Shown in pieces: positions 8,838-16,803 of a DNA stretch of 64,000 nucleotides; position 1 is the stretch's first letter; the number at the start of each line of letters is the position of its first letter. A model generated the notes under the pieces. That model was not told the origin of the DNA. It saw only the letters and a program-made list of their open reading frames with translations, and did no database searches. The DNA comes from Paraburkholderia metrosideri. GTDB taxonomy: Bacteria; Pseudomonadota; Gammaproteobacteria; Burkholderiales; Burkholderiaceae. The position numbers were made by a program, and so were the translations under genes. The stretch lies in contig NZ_CAJHCP010000001.1 in the NCBI RefSeq assembly GCF_904848625.1, positions 310,001 through 374,000 of the forward strand. Reading direction: 5' to 3'.

Positions 8838-9053
8838 ATGAGCATTTCCGCAATCAACGTACGTAATCAGTTCAAAGGCAAGATCAAGGAAATCATCCGG
8901 GGATCGGTGGTGTCCGAGGTCGATGTGGAAACGCCGTTTGGTATCGTCACGTCCGTCATCACCACGCGCTCCGTCGACGAACTCGAATTGAAGGTCGGTT
9001 CGGAAGTCGTCGCGCTGGTGAAGTCGACCGAGGTGTCGATCGCCCGGCTTTGA
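8838..9053 (+). CDS. ssuF: TOBE (Mop-like) molybdopterin-binding protein, SsuF-like
   Basis: A 71-residue single TOBE/Mop domain: MSISAINVRNQFKGKI, GSVVSEVDVETPFG, SVITTRSVDELELKVG and VVALVKSTEVSI. Mop proteins bind molybdate as small oligomers. A protein of this type, SsuF, follows the ssu genes in Pseudomonas putida and is needed there for growth on sulfonates, by a mechanism that is unclear. Here it lies 54 bases after ssuB with its own GGAG site and is probably the last gene of the operon. The symbol is by analogy. Confidence 0.85.
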   Translation: MSISAINVRNQFKGKIKEIIRGSVVSEVDVETPFGIVTSVITTRSVDELELKVGSEVVALVKSTEVSIARL

Positions 9054-9090
9054 TCGGCAACCATCGACAGAGAACCCCACAAAAACCGCG

Positions 9091-9402
9091 CTATTTCGCG
9101 TTCGCGCCGCTCGCGGGCGGCTGACGGCTCATCTTGTCGTTAGTCGGCTGGTCGGGGCGCCTGATCGGCATGTTGTCGGGATTGGCGGAACCGGTCGTGC
9201 CGGACGCGGCGTTGGGCGGCTTGACCATCGGCGACTGGGCCGGCGGCGCGGGCTGCGAGTTTGACTCGGCGATTTTTTCCACCTGAGCGGCCTGGGCCGC
9301 GCGCACGATATCTACCGTTTGTGCAAGTGCGGTCGTGGCATGGGTGCCGACCAGTGCCAGCGCGACGCCAGCCGTCAGCATGGTCCGTTTGCTTCGATTC
9401 AT
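9091..9402 (-). CDS. small exported hypothetical protein
   Basis: 103 residues. The first 28 form a clear signal peptide (MNRSKRTMLTAGVALALVG, then cleavage near ALAQ), so the protein is periplasmic or secreted. The mature part is polar, rich in Pro, Gln, Ser and Asn, and probably disordered (SQPAPPAQSPMVKPPNAAS). A GGAGGG-like site precedes the start on the minus strand. It is convergent with the ssu operon end, 37 bases away. I do not recognise a family. Confidence 0.75.
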   Translation of the reverse strand: MNRSKRTMLTAGVALALVGTHATTALAQTVDIVRAAQAAQVEKIAESNSQPAPPAQSPMVKPPNAASGTTGSANPDNMPIRRPDQPTNDKMSRQPPASGANAK

Positions 9403-9688
9403 ATCGCCCTCCGTTTGTGACGCGGCGCGCCGGTGATAAAAACGGCGGCATCACCTTTCCCAATACTGACTGCAGGCACCAATGGAATGTCGGAAAGGCC
9501 TTCTGACGTTGTGGGCCGGGTGTGTTCGGTGTGTCCGTCCGCCGGCGGTGCGTTGCCCGCATCAGATTTCCAATGGCTTGCGCCAATCTTCGCACGCAAT
9601 GTGCGTGCCTTGACGTTCACCGGCCGGCGCATATGCAACTGTCCCCGAAACTTGCTACGATGAATTGATCATCTCGACGGAGACGGCC

Positions 9689-9886
9689 ATGTCGAAGTCA
9701 TTGAGTCCCGAAGCCATTGAAGCCCTGCGACGTCTGAACGACATTGGCGTCGGATTGACGGCGCCGGAGCTGGCGCCGTCGGTCAAGGCGGAATTGCTCG
9801 CGAACGGTCTGGCGGCCGAGGCGGGTAGCGGGGAGATCGAGATTACCTGCAACGGCCGGCAATATCTGTCAGGCGATTGCGATTGA
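9689..9886 (+). CDS. small hypothetical protein (65 aa)
   Basis: A short soluble protein starting MSKSLSPEAIEALRRLNDIG and ending GRQYLSGDCD. A GGAG site lies seven bases before the ATG at 9689; an in-frame TTG at 9665 has no such site. The helix followed by LTAPELAPSVKAELLANGLA suggests a small helical, possibly winged-helix-like fold, but I cannot name one. Codon use is like that of the neighbours. Confidence 0.7.
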   Translation: MSKSLSPEAIEALRRLNDIGVGLTAPELAPSVKAELLANGLAAEAGSGEIEITCNGRQYLSGDCD

Positions 9887-10025
9887 TCGTCGGACAAAGC
9901 GGGTCGGGTAGCGGGTTCATCAACGAATGCCGCGAGCACGACGGGTACCGTCACGTGTAGCGATGAATCGCGCGCGGCACCGTCATTCAGGGCGTACCAA
10001 CACCCACTACACCACGGAGACGAAC

Positions 10026-10268
10026 ATGAAGCCGAAGGGCCTCGATATGGGGGACTACGAGGAGCGTTATCAGGCCTACGACATCGAAGTCGCGGTTGAA
10101 CAGGTGCTGACCGGTGTAAAAGCGCACTTTCGAGTCTTGCGTGACGCCGTGGTGGTCGTCGACTGGCGGCTAGTGCATATCGACAGTTTGTGGCCAACCG
10201 AGCATGCCGCCGCCGAGGCTGCGCTACGTGCCGCGCGCGAGTTGATCGACGCGGGTTTGCCGACATAG
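10026..10268 (+). CDS. small hypothetical protein (80 aa)
   Basis: Starts MKPKGLDMGDYEERYQAYD at an ATG with GGAG seven bases upstream. Longer in-frame starts (from 9927) add an Arg/His-rich stretch without a ribosome binding site. The pattern is beta strands (YDIEVAVEQV, AHFRVLRDAVVVVDW) then a helix (AAAEAALRAARELIDAGL), similar in layout to the protein at 383-661. Soluble, function unknown. Confidence 0.7.
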   Translation: MKPKGLDMGDYEERYQAYDIEVAVEQVLTGVKAHFRVLRDAVVVVDWRLVHIDSLWPTEHAAAEAALRAARELIDAGLPT

Positions 10269-10343
10269 CCGCGAGCGCGTGATTTCACCTGTAGTCGCTG
10301 ATTCCCCGCTCTGATCCCCCGATTTGACCCGCAGGAGACCTCT

Positions 10344-10712
10344 GTGCATTTTTCGCGCGCAATTCCGATCATCCGTATTTTTTCCGAGGACAACGCCCGG
10401 GAGTTCTATGTCGGCTTTCTCGGCTTTGCAGTCGAATGGGAACACCGCTTCGAGGACAATTTCCCGCTTTACATGCAGGTGCGGCGCGCTGACCTGATCT
10501 TGCATCTGAGCGAGCATCATGGCGACGCGACCCCGGGGTCGGCGATTTTCGTACCGATTCAGGACATCGAGGCGTTCCACGACGAATTGCTCGGCAAACA
10601 GTACAAGTATGGGAAGCCCGGAATCGAGGTGCTGCCTTGGGGGAAGGTGCTGGAGACAACGGATCCGTTTGGCAATCGCATCCGCTTCTGCGAATCGCCG
10701 AAAGAGGAATAG
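10344..10712 (+). CDS. glyoxalase/bleomycin-resistance (VOC) family protein
   Basis: 122 residues with one vicinal-oxygen-chelate domain: PIIRIFSEDNAREFYVGFLGF at the start and TTDPFGNRIRFCE at the end. A GTG start at 10344 is chosen because AGGAG (10333-10337) lies seven bases upstream. The sequence resembles the bleomycin-binding subgroup of the fold, with LHLSEHHGDATPG in the middle. That subgroup sequesters drugs, but most chromosomal relatives have no proven role, so I would not predict resistance. It stands alone between small genes. Confidence 0.85.
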   Translation: MHFSRAIPIIRIFSEDNAREFYVGFLGFAVEWEHRFEDNFPLYMQVRRADLILHLSEHHGDATPGSAIFVPIQDIEAFHDELLGKQYKYGKPGIEVLPWGKVLETTDPFGNRIRFCESPKEE

Positions 10713-10853
10713 CCTTGAAGCGGGACATCATCGAATTGGCGCAAAGCACCTTGGATTGCGGCGTAAACGCAACCAGACGCCGGCATTAGTACTCCATGCG
10801 CGGCGCTTGGTTGATCCGCGGCCCTGACGGGCAGCGGGATCGGCTACGAGTGC

Positions 10854-11120
10854 TTAGTGACCGAAGTAGACCGATTGCGGGCCCGAAGTCGGCGTACGCG
10901 TACCCGATTGCGACGACACGTTGTTCACGCCGCCGTATGCATTCGATTCGCTGTTAGCACGTTCAGCCGCGACGGTCTGCGAATTCTGGCCTTGTTGCGA
11001 TGCCGGTGCGCCAACCGCAGGGCGGTAGAACGGTGCCGGGCCGTAGCCGCTAGCGAATGCGGGAGCAGCGATCGAGGCGGAAACAGCAACCAGCAGGGCA
11101 GCGATGAACTTGGTCTTCAT
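10854..11120 (-). CDS. small exported hypothetical protein
   Basis: 88 residues from the ATG at 11120, which follows a GGAGT site. A signal peptide (MKTKFIAALLVAVSASIAA, cleavage near AFAS) exports it. The mature part is rich in Gly, Ser, Asn, Gln and Tyr (YGPAPFYRPAVGAPASQQ, NSESNAYGGVNN). Burkholderia genomes carry many such small periplasmic proteins, often stress-induced, but nothing in the sequence shows a role. An in-frame start ten codons earlier lacks a site. Confidence 0.75.
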   Translation of the reverse strand: MKTKFIAALLVAVSASIAAPAFASGYGPAPFYRPAVGAPASQQGQNSQTVAAERANSESNAYGGVNNVSSQSGTRTPTSGPQSVYFGH

Positions 11121-11455
11121 GGTAGGACTCCGATAACGTTTCGACTTCATGTGTCAGGAAAGCGTCGCAGGGGCCAAAGAGCTTGTGTCTGCAACGTCGA
11201 TGGAAGGCAGTGTATACCCCTACTATCGAAAATTTGTACCGATAATGTGAATTAACTGTTCTCTAAGCTGAAATAATCCTTCAGACGTAGAGATGAGAAG
11301 GGTGAGCGGTGGTCCGACCCCGTTGACCAAGCGTTTTTGAGGGCAAAAGACCTGATTGCGAGAGCGGGTATCCGAGGGCGGAGAACGGCGGAATAGACCG
11401 CGTGGGGTGGCGGGGACCACGATGGCGAGCGTCCGGGCGGCCGCGCCAAACAAAA
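11121..11455. other. intergenic region upstream of the exported protein gene
   Basis: About 335 bases between the exported-protein start and the tRNA-His terminator. It probably holds the promoter of the minus-strand gene. Open frames here are continuations of an antisense shadow of dusA or too short to support. Confidence 0.5.
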
Positions 11456-11483
11456 ACGGCGCTGTGATTTTTCACAGCGCCGT
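11456..11483 (-). terminator. terminator of the minus-strand tRNA-His gene
   Basis: ACGGCGCTGTGA (11456-11467) and TCACAGCGCCGT (11472-11483) form a perfect 12-bp stem with a TTTT loop. On the minus strand a run of T follows (complement of AAAAA at 11452-11456). The same hairpin, nearly identical, ends the other tRNA-His copy. Confidence 0.85.
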
Positions 11484-11512
11484 TTGCAAAACTCTTTACT
11501 ACCTGAATTCTT

Positions 11513-11589
11513 TGGGGTGGCTGATGGGGCTCGAACCCACGACAACAGGAATCACAATCCTGGACTCTACCAACTGAGCTACAGCCACC
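11513..11589 (-). tRNA. tRNA-His (anticodon GTG), copy 1
   Basis: Seventy-seven bases on the minus strand, including the extra 5' G (G-1) that marks tRNA-His and an encoded 3' CCA. The acceptor stem pairs GTGGCTG with CAGCCAC. The anticodon loop contains ATTGTGATT (anticodon GTG), and the T-arm has GGTTCGAGCC. It is identical base for base to the copy at 12783-12859 in the opposite orientation. Confidence 0.97.
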
Positions 11590-11679
11590 ACTGTCTGACA
11601 TCTGCCAACCATCGGCAGGCGGGCATTGTACACATTGCGGTAAAATCTGTCCTTTGAATTTCAGCCGTCGGGCCGCCCC

Positions 11680-12681
11680 ATGTCTTTTCCTCAATCTTCC
11701 AGCCCGCGCCGCGTCTCCGTTGCGCCCATGATGGACTGGACCGATCGGCATTGTCGCTCGCTGCATCGGGTCATTTCCCGTCATACGTGGCTTTACACGG
11801 AAATGGTGACGACTGGCGCGTTGCTGCATGGCGACGTGCCGCGTCATCTGGCGTTTACGCCCGACGAAGCACCGGTCGCATTGCAACTCGGCGGAAGCGA
11901 GCCGGACGATCTCGCGCGCTCGGCGAAGCTCGGCGAGCAATGGGGCTACGACGAAATCAATCTGAACTGTGGCTGCCCGTCCGAGCGCGTCCAGCGCGGC
12001 GCGTTCGGCGCGTGTCTGATGAACGAGCCGCAACTCGTCGCTGACTGCGTGAAGGCAATGCGCGACGTGGTGTCTGTGCCGGTCACGGTCAAGCATCGTA
12101 TTGGCGTCGACGCAGTGGAAGACTATGGCTTCGTGCGCGATTTCGTCGGCGCAGTGGCCGATGCTGGCTGCACTGTCTTTATCGTTCACGCGCGCAATGC
12201 GATTCTGAAAGGCTTGAGCCCTAAGGAAAATCGCGAGATCCCGCCGCTCAAATACGAATACGCGTATCAGCTGAAACGCGACTTCCCAGAGATGGAAATC
12301 ATCATCAACGGCGGTATCAAGACGCTTGATGAAGTGGAGACCCATCTTCAACACGTCGACGGTGTGATGCTTGGGCGCGAGGCTTATCACAACCCGTATC
12401 TGCTCGCCGATGTCGACGCACGCTTCTACGGCTCGACCGAAACGCCGCTGACCCGCGAGCAGGTCGAAGCGAAACTGATTGAATATTGCGCGGCTGAAAT
12501 GGCGCGCGGCACGCATCTCGCGCATATCACACGCCATGCACTCGGTCTGTATCGCGGCGAAGCGGGGGCTCGTGGATGGCGTCGCGTGTTGTCCGACAGC
12601 AAGCGTCTCGCCGCACGCGATCTGAGCATCTTCGACGAGGCAAGGCAGCATCTGCGCGAGCCAGTCGAATTTTTTGAATAA
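11680..12681 (+). CDS. dusA: tRNA-dihydrouridine(20/20a) synthase DusA
   Basis: 333-residue flavoprotein that reduces U20/U20a in the tRNA D-loop using FMN and NADPH. It has the TIM-barrel Dus start VSVAPMMDWTDRHCR, substrate-binding TEMVTTGALLHGD, and catalytic Cys in LNCGCPSERVQRGAFGACLM. IIINGGIKTLDEV and GVMLGREAYHNPYLLADVD follow in the FMN phosphate region. Length and the DRHCR and GREAYHNP motifs favour DusA over DusB/C. It lies between two inverted tRNA-His genes, a tRNA-modifying enzyme among tRNA genes. Confidence 0.96.
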   Translation: MSFPQSSSPRRVSVAPMMDWTDRHCRSLHRVISRHTWLYTEMVTTGALLHGDVPRHLAFTPDEAPVALQLGGSEPDDLARSAKLGEQWGYDEINLNCGCPSERVQRGAFGACLMNEPQLVADCVKAMRDVVSVPVTVKHRIGVDAVEDYGFVRDFVGAVADAGCTVFIVHARNAILKGLSPKENREIPPLKYEYAYQLKRDFPEMEIIINGGIKTLDEVETHLQHVDGVMLGREAYHNPYLLADVDARFYGSTETPLTREQVEAKLIEYCAAEMARGTHLAHITRHALGLYRGEAGARGWRRVLSDSKRLAARDLSIFDEARQHLREPVEFFE

Positions 12682-12782
12682 AGGGCTAGGCAAACGAGAT
12701 TCTTGTTGGCATACTCTCGTTTCTTCACTGACTTGCAGAGTTTCTCGGCAACGAGATGCAAGCAAGTTAAGCAGATGTCAGT

Positions 12783-12859
12783 GGTGGCTGTAGCTCAGTT
12801 GGTAGAGTCCAGGATTGTGATTCCTGTTGTCGTGGGTTCGAGCCCCATCAGCCACCCCA
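12783..12859 (+). tRNA. tRNA-His (anticodon GTG), copy 2
   Basis: Identical to the minus-strand copy at 11513-11589, with G-1, anticodon GTG and encoded CCA. The flanks are also alike: CAGATGTCAG precedes both, and the 60 or so bases after both, including the terminator hairpin, differ at only a few positions. Confidence 0.97.
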
Positions 12860-12888
12860 AAGAATTCCGGCAGTAAAGACTTTTGCAA

Positions 12889-12925
12889 GCGGCGCTGTGA
12901 GAAATCACAGCGCCGCTTTTGTTTT
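12889..12925 (+). terminator. terminator of the plus-strand tRNA-His gene
   Basis: GCGGCGCTGTGA (12889-12900), loop GAAA and TCACAGCGCCGC (12905-12916) form a perfect 12-bp stem followed by TTTTGTTTTT. Confidence 0.9.
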
Positions 12926-12986
12926 TGCTGAGCCGTTTTGAACGTTGCATCAACGTGCGCGCAAACGCGCGTTCGCCGCCGTCGCG

Positions 12987-13331
12987 TCAATGCCCGTGGC
13001 CGCCGCTGCCATGGCCCCCGCCGCTCCACGCGCTGCCGCCATGCCCGCCATATCCGCCGCCGTGCCATCCGCCATGGCCACCGCCATGGCCGTGCCAGTA
13101 CCCATGGCCTCCATGGTAGTAACAGCAGCCGCCCCATCCGCCGTAGATTCCCACTGTGCCGAACCCGGGATAGTAGGGCGGCCCATACGCGTAGCCGTAG
13201 CCGGGATAGTACGGCTGGCCGTACGCATAGTAGGGCTGCCCGTATGCATAGTCATAACCTGGCGCGACTGCGCATCCAGCGAGTCCGGCTGCTGCCGCCA
13301 ACAACGCGATCGATGCAATGAGCCTGCTCAC
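12987..13331 (-). CDS. Gly/His/Tyr-rich lipoprotein
   Basis: 114 residues from a GTG start preceded by a strong AAGGAG. A lipoprotein signal peptide ends in the lipobox LAGC (Cys20). The mature protein has two parts: Tyr/Pro/Gly repeats (YAYGQPYYAYGQPYY, GYAYGPPYYPG) and a Gly/His-rich tail (HGGHGYWHGHGGGHGG and HGSGGHGH). The tail resembles metal-binding or surface-adhesive low-complexity sequence. Tyr-Gly-Gln repeats occur in Burkholderia outer-membrane lipoproteins of unknown role. ATGs upstream in frame lack a ribosome binding site. An opposite-strand open frame is a compositional shadow. Confidence 0.8.
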   Translation of the reverse strand: MSRLIASIALLAAAAGLAGCAVAPGYDYAYGQPYYAYGQPYYPGYGYAYGPPYYPGFGTVGIYGGWGGCCYYHGGHGYWHGHGGGHGGWHGGGYGGHGGSAWSGGGHGSGGHGH

Positions 13332-13739
13332 GATTTTCTCCTTCACGTAAGAGTCAGAAAAATCGCCTGCGGCGGAGTTCACCGGCATTTGTGTCCGCGC
13401 ATTACTGTTAATACGCGCCGACTTGTAGCGCGGATTCATACGCGCGAATCGAATGCCATGACAGCGAGGCATCGCGGCTATCTTCCTGCACCTTACCAAT
13501 TCCGCTTGCTGTAACAGTTAGTTAAATATTCGAAAAGAAACTGTAGGGCGGCGCTGTTAAGTTGGGTCAGACAATTGGCTTTGAATCCGGTCCGATGTGC
13601 GTGGTGTGCTACGTCCACGCATATCGGGGTGCGCTAACTCGCATTGAAGCGCAGAAAGCACCCTGGCGCCGGACGAGAAGATCGCATTCGCCCCAAGTCA
13701 GGGCCGCTTCACGCGACCCCTGCATACCACCAGCCGTCA
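13332..13739. other. intergenic region with an AT-rich centre
   Basis: About 410 bases between the divergent lipoprotein and sulfotransferase genes. An AT-rich stretch (about 13505-13545, with TTAGTTAAATATTCG) stands out against the high GC and is the likely promoter region. No gene is supported. Confidence 0.5.
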
Positions 13740-15339
13740 ATGACGAAAGATCTACAGCCGGCTACCGCGTCCGAATGGCGCGTTCAAGGCGAAGCGCACG
13801 CCGCGCGCAACGAACTCGACGCCGCGCTGCACTGTTTCGAAGCCGCCCGCACGCTCGATCCCGCCGATGCCGCCAATTACGAGCGCCTCGCCGCGACGCT
13901 CTCCGCGCTAACCCGCTATGCCGAGGCGGCTGAGCGATACCGCGAAGCGATCGCGCGCAGTCCACTCAACGCGGACTTGTATCATGCGCTCGGCTGGACG
14001 CTCGAACTCTTGCATCAACTCGAGGACGCGATCGCCGCCTACGGCGAAGCGGTACGCCGCAATCCACAAGCAGACGGCTCGCACAACAACATGGGCAATT
14101 GCCTTCAGGCGCTCGGCCGTTTCGACGAAGCGCATGAAGCGTACCGCCGCGCCATCACCGGTGCGCCACGGGTCCCGCTGTATTACCGCAACTTCGTGCA
14201 GACCAAGCGTCTGTCAGCTGACGACCCCGTGTTCGTGTCGCTTCAGCGGCTCGTTGCCGATACCGCTTCGCTGAGCGTCGCCAACCAGGCGGAGGTTCAC
14301 TTCGCGTATGGCCAGGCGTTATCGGATGTGGGCCGCAACGACGACTCGTTCGATCATCAACTGAAGGGCAACGCGTTGCATCGCGCCGGCGTGCGCTATA
14401 ACGAAGCGGATTCGCTCGGCCTGTTCGCCCATATGCCGACTTTGATGAATGCGGAGGTACTGGCGGCGGCGCGCGGTCTTGGCGATCCATCGGCCGCGCC
14501 GGTTTTTATCATCGGCATGCCGCGTTCGGGTTCGACGTTGATCGAGCAGGTGCTGGCGAGTCATCCGCAGGTGTTCGGCGCCGGTGAGCGCACGGAATTC
14601 GGCGAGGCGCTGGTCACGAGTATTCGTCGTCCGCCGGACGATCCGCTGAGGATCAGCATCGAGGCGATGCAGGGCGTGGGCGCTGCGCAACTGAGCACGC
14701 TGGGGGGGGGACTATCTGCGGTTCATGCACAGGTCGCTGCCGGACATTCAACGCGAAGCGAGCAGCGATGCGCCGCGCTACACTCGTTTCACCGACAAAT
14801 ATCCGTTCAATTTCATCAACGTCGGGCTGATTCATCTGGCGTTGCCGAATGCGCGCTTCATCCATAGCAGCCGGTCGCCGTTGCAAACCTGTCTGTCGAT
14901 TTTTTCGCGGATTTTCCACGACGTGCCGTTCGGTTACGACCTCGGCGAACTCGGCCGCTACTATCGTGCGTACGATACGTTGATGAAGTACTGGCATAGC
15001 GTGCTGCCCGAGGGCGTGATGATCGAAGTCAAATATGAAGACCTGGTCGGCGATTTCGAAGGCAACGTGCGGCGCATGCTCGCGCATTGCGGACTCGATT
15101 GGGACGAGCGCTGCCTCGCGTTTCATCAGACGACGCGCCAGGTCAACACCGCGAGTTCGGCTCAGGTGCGTCAGCCGATCTACAAGACATCGCTGCGGCG
15201 CTGGCAACCGGCAGCGGAGTTGCTCAAGCCGCTGTTCGAAGGGTTGGGGCCGGAGTTGGCGTACGCCGATGAGCTTGTCGAGCCGCACTCGCGCGCCGCG
15301 ACTCCAGGCACTGTTGCCGTCACGGAGAGCCGGTCATGA
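13740..15339 (+). pseudogene. TPR-domain sulfotransferase, interrupted by a frameshift at a G9 tract
   Basis: Two overlapping frames together encode a complete TPR-sulfotransferase. Frame one, from the ATG at 13740, carries TPR repeats ([39 protein letters not shown]) and the 5'-phosphosulfate loop [17 protein letters not shown]. It then hits nine G at 14702-14710 and reads out of frame to 14867. Frame two carries [14 protein letters not shown] onward, TDKYPFNF, and the 3'-phosphate-binding [16 protein letters not shown], to 15339. Removing one G restores a single 532-residue protein. This may be a sequencing error, a true mutation or slippage-controlled expression. Such enzymes move sulfate from PAPS to a glycan or protein. 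The stop overlaps the cysC start. Confidence 0.85.
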
Positions 15340-15872
15340 GCGAGTCACGCGGTGCCGTGGTCTGGATGACGGGTTTGTCCGGTGCCGGTAAATCGACGCT
15401 GGCCGACGCGCTGCACCGGCGACTTACTAAGGAAGGACGCGCGTCGATCGTGCTCGACGGCGATGTGTTGCGACGCGGACTGAACGCGGACCTTGGCTTC
15501 ACTGCCGAAGATCGCACCGAGAACCTGCGTCGCGTCGCGCACGTTGCGGCGCTTTTCATGCAGCAGGGTTTCATCGCGATTGCCGCGGTGATTTCGCCCG
15601 AGCATCAGCATCGGCGCGCCGCGCGTGACATCGTCGGCAACGGGTTCGTTGAAGTATTCGTGAATACGCCGCTGGAGGTGTGTGAAGCACGCGATGTCAA
15701 AGGACTTTACGCACGCGCAAGACGTGGCGAGATTCCTCATTTCACCGGTATTTCCGGGGCCTACGACACGCCGGTCGAACCCGACGTCGTGATTGAAACC
15801 GCGTGTATGTCGGTTGATCAATCGGTTGATCAGCTGATTGCCAGACTGATTTTGACGGGACGTTTGTCCTGA
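15336..15872 (+). CDS. cysC: adenylylsulfate (APS) kinase
   Basis: 178 residues, the normal size of a stand-alone APS kinase, which phosphorylates APS to PAPS. Walker [10 protein letters not shown] is at residues 13-21. [58 protein letters not shown] and the lid segment [11 protein letters not shown] match CysC. Its ATG overlaps the TGA of the sulfotransferase frame (15336-15339), so PAPS maker and PAPS user are translationally coupled. No sulfurylase genes (cysD, cysN) are nearby, which argues for a role in sulfation rather than general sulfate assimilation. Confidence 0.95.
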   Translation: MSESRGAVVWMTGLSGAGKSTLADALHRRLTKEGRASIVLDGDVLRRGLNADLGFTAEDRTENLRRVAHVAALFMQQGFIAIAAVISPEHQHRRAARDIVGNGFVEVFVNTPLEVCEARDVKGLYARARRGEIPHFTGISGAYDTPVEPDVVIETACMSVDQSVDQLIARLILTGRLS

Positions 15873-15935
15873 CTTCCGACTATCGCCACTGCCACGACAC
15901 GCGCGTGACGTCGTGTCGCGTCAGGTGTGAGCGGA

Positions 15936-16181
15936 TCAATGCATCAGTACCGTCGAATGATGCAACGCGGGGTACACCCCGACAATAAACGCCGCGTATA
16001 AAGCGGCCATCGTTACGCCGGCGGCGGTGCCCCAGATATCGCGCGACGCAGCGCCCTGGCGAAAATGCACGGGCAACCCGACGATCAGGTAACCGATCAG
16101 AAAAAATGCAATCACCGCGCGGACGGGAGACAGGTCGTGACCGATAAATTCCAGTAGGGCGGGCAGATTAAAAGCGGGCAT
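15936..16181 (-). CDS. small membrane protein
   Basis: 81 residues from the ATG at 16181; a TTG seven codons earlier is possible. Two or three hydrophobic segments are visible: VRAVIAFFLIGYLIVGLPV, GTAAGVTMAALYAAFIVGVYPAL. It ends LHHSTVLMH. The ribosome binding site is weak. Convergent with cysC. No family recognised. Confidence 0.65.
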   Translation of the reverse strand: MPAFNLPALLEFIGHDLSPVRAVIAFFLIGYLIVGLPVHFRQGAASRDIWGTAAGVTMAALYAAFIVGVYPALHHSTVLMH

Positions 16182-16407
16182 GAACAGGCGGCAAGATGAC
16201 AAGCGAACGGTTGCGTGTGAGTGTTTCGCTGCGCAACGACCTATGCCGATTTAAGTCCACTAACGCATGACGCGCAAGCAAAAGTCTGTATGAATTTGTA
16301 CAAGCCTACATTGCTTGCATGCTGCCTTCGAAGCAACTTTCATCTGGCTTCGTTGCGCTTCAACTGGCTTTCAGTTTTGTGGTTTTGTGCGCGGGTTTCG
16401 ATAGCGA

Positions 16408-16620
16408 TCAGCGTTTGCGCAATGGTTCGAGCAGCGGCTTCAAACCGTTGTGATCGATCTCCTGCATCAACGCCAGCAGGCGGCCAATTTCGCCGGGCGG
16501 AAAGCCTTGGCTCGCGAACCAGTTCAGATAGTGACCGGGCAGGTCCGCAATCACGCGCCCCTTGTATTTGCCATAGGGCATGACACGTGTGACCAGCAGT
16601 TCGAGGTGTTCGGGATTCAT
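16408..16620 (-). CDS. DUF3820-like protein
   Basis: 70 residues: MNPEHLELLVTRVMPYGKYKG, then IADLPGHYLNWFASQGFPPG and a C-terminal helix ending in PLRKR. The pattern MPYGKYKGR..ADLP..YL.WF matches DUF3820, short bacterial proteins once described as a putative quorum-sensing-regulated virulence factor family. Their function is not established. The ATG at 16620 coincides with the domain start; upstream in-frame codons read a Cys/Ser/Pro-rich non-family sequence. Confidence 0.82.
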   Translation of the reverse strand: MNPEHLELLVTRVMPYGKYKGRVIADLPGHYLNWFASQGFPPGEIGRLLALMQEIDHNGLKPLLEPLRKR

Positions 16621-16803
16621 GGCAGGCGAGGGCGGTGCACAGTGCGTTGAGCGTGAAATGGCGGGCGACGTGTAGAAACACCACCGGACCACGATGCAGC
16701 GAGGAGGCATGTCTGTCGCTCGAGCATTCTAGCGTTGCTGCAGGCATTGCGCCGGCGTGGTAACTTCAGCGTTTTCATTTCACACCTTCAACAGGACAAT
16801 TAG

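Noticed and set aside
10344..10712. VOC protein as a bleomycin resistance gene
   Set aside because: The fold is shared by many unrelated enzymes, and no transfer signs or antibiotic genes are nearby.
11281..12765. Minus-strand open frame (494 codons) covering dusA and a tRNA
   Set aside because: It runs through the tRNA-His gene and opposite dusA; no ribosome binding site or family.
11513..12859. tRNA-His genes as attachment sites of an integrated element
   Set aside because: No integrase lies nearby and only dusA separates the copies, in inverted orientation; attachment duplicates are direct repeats of the tRNA 3' end.
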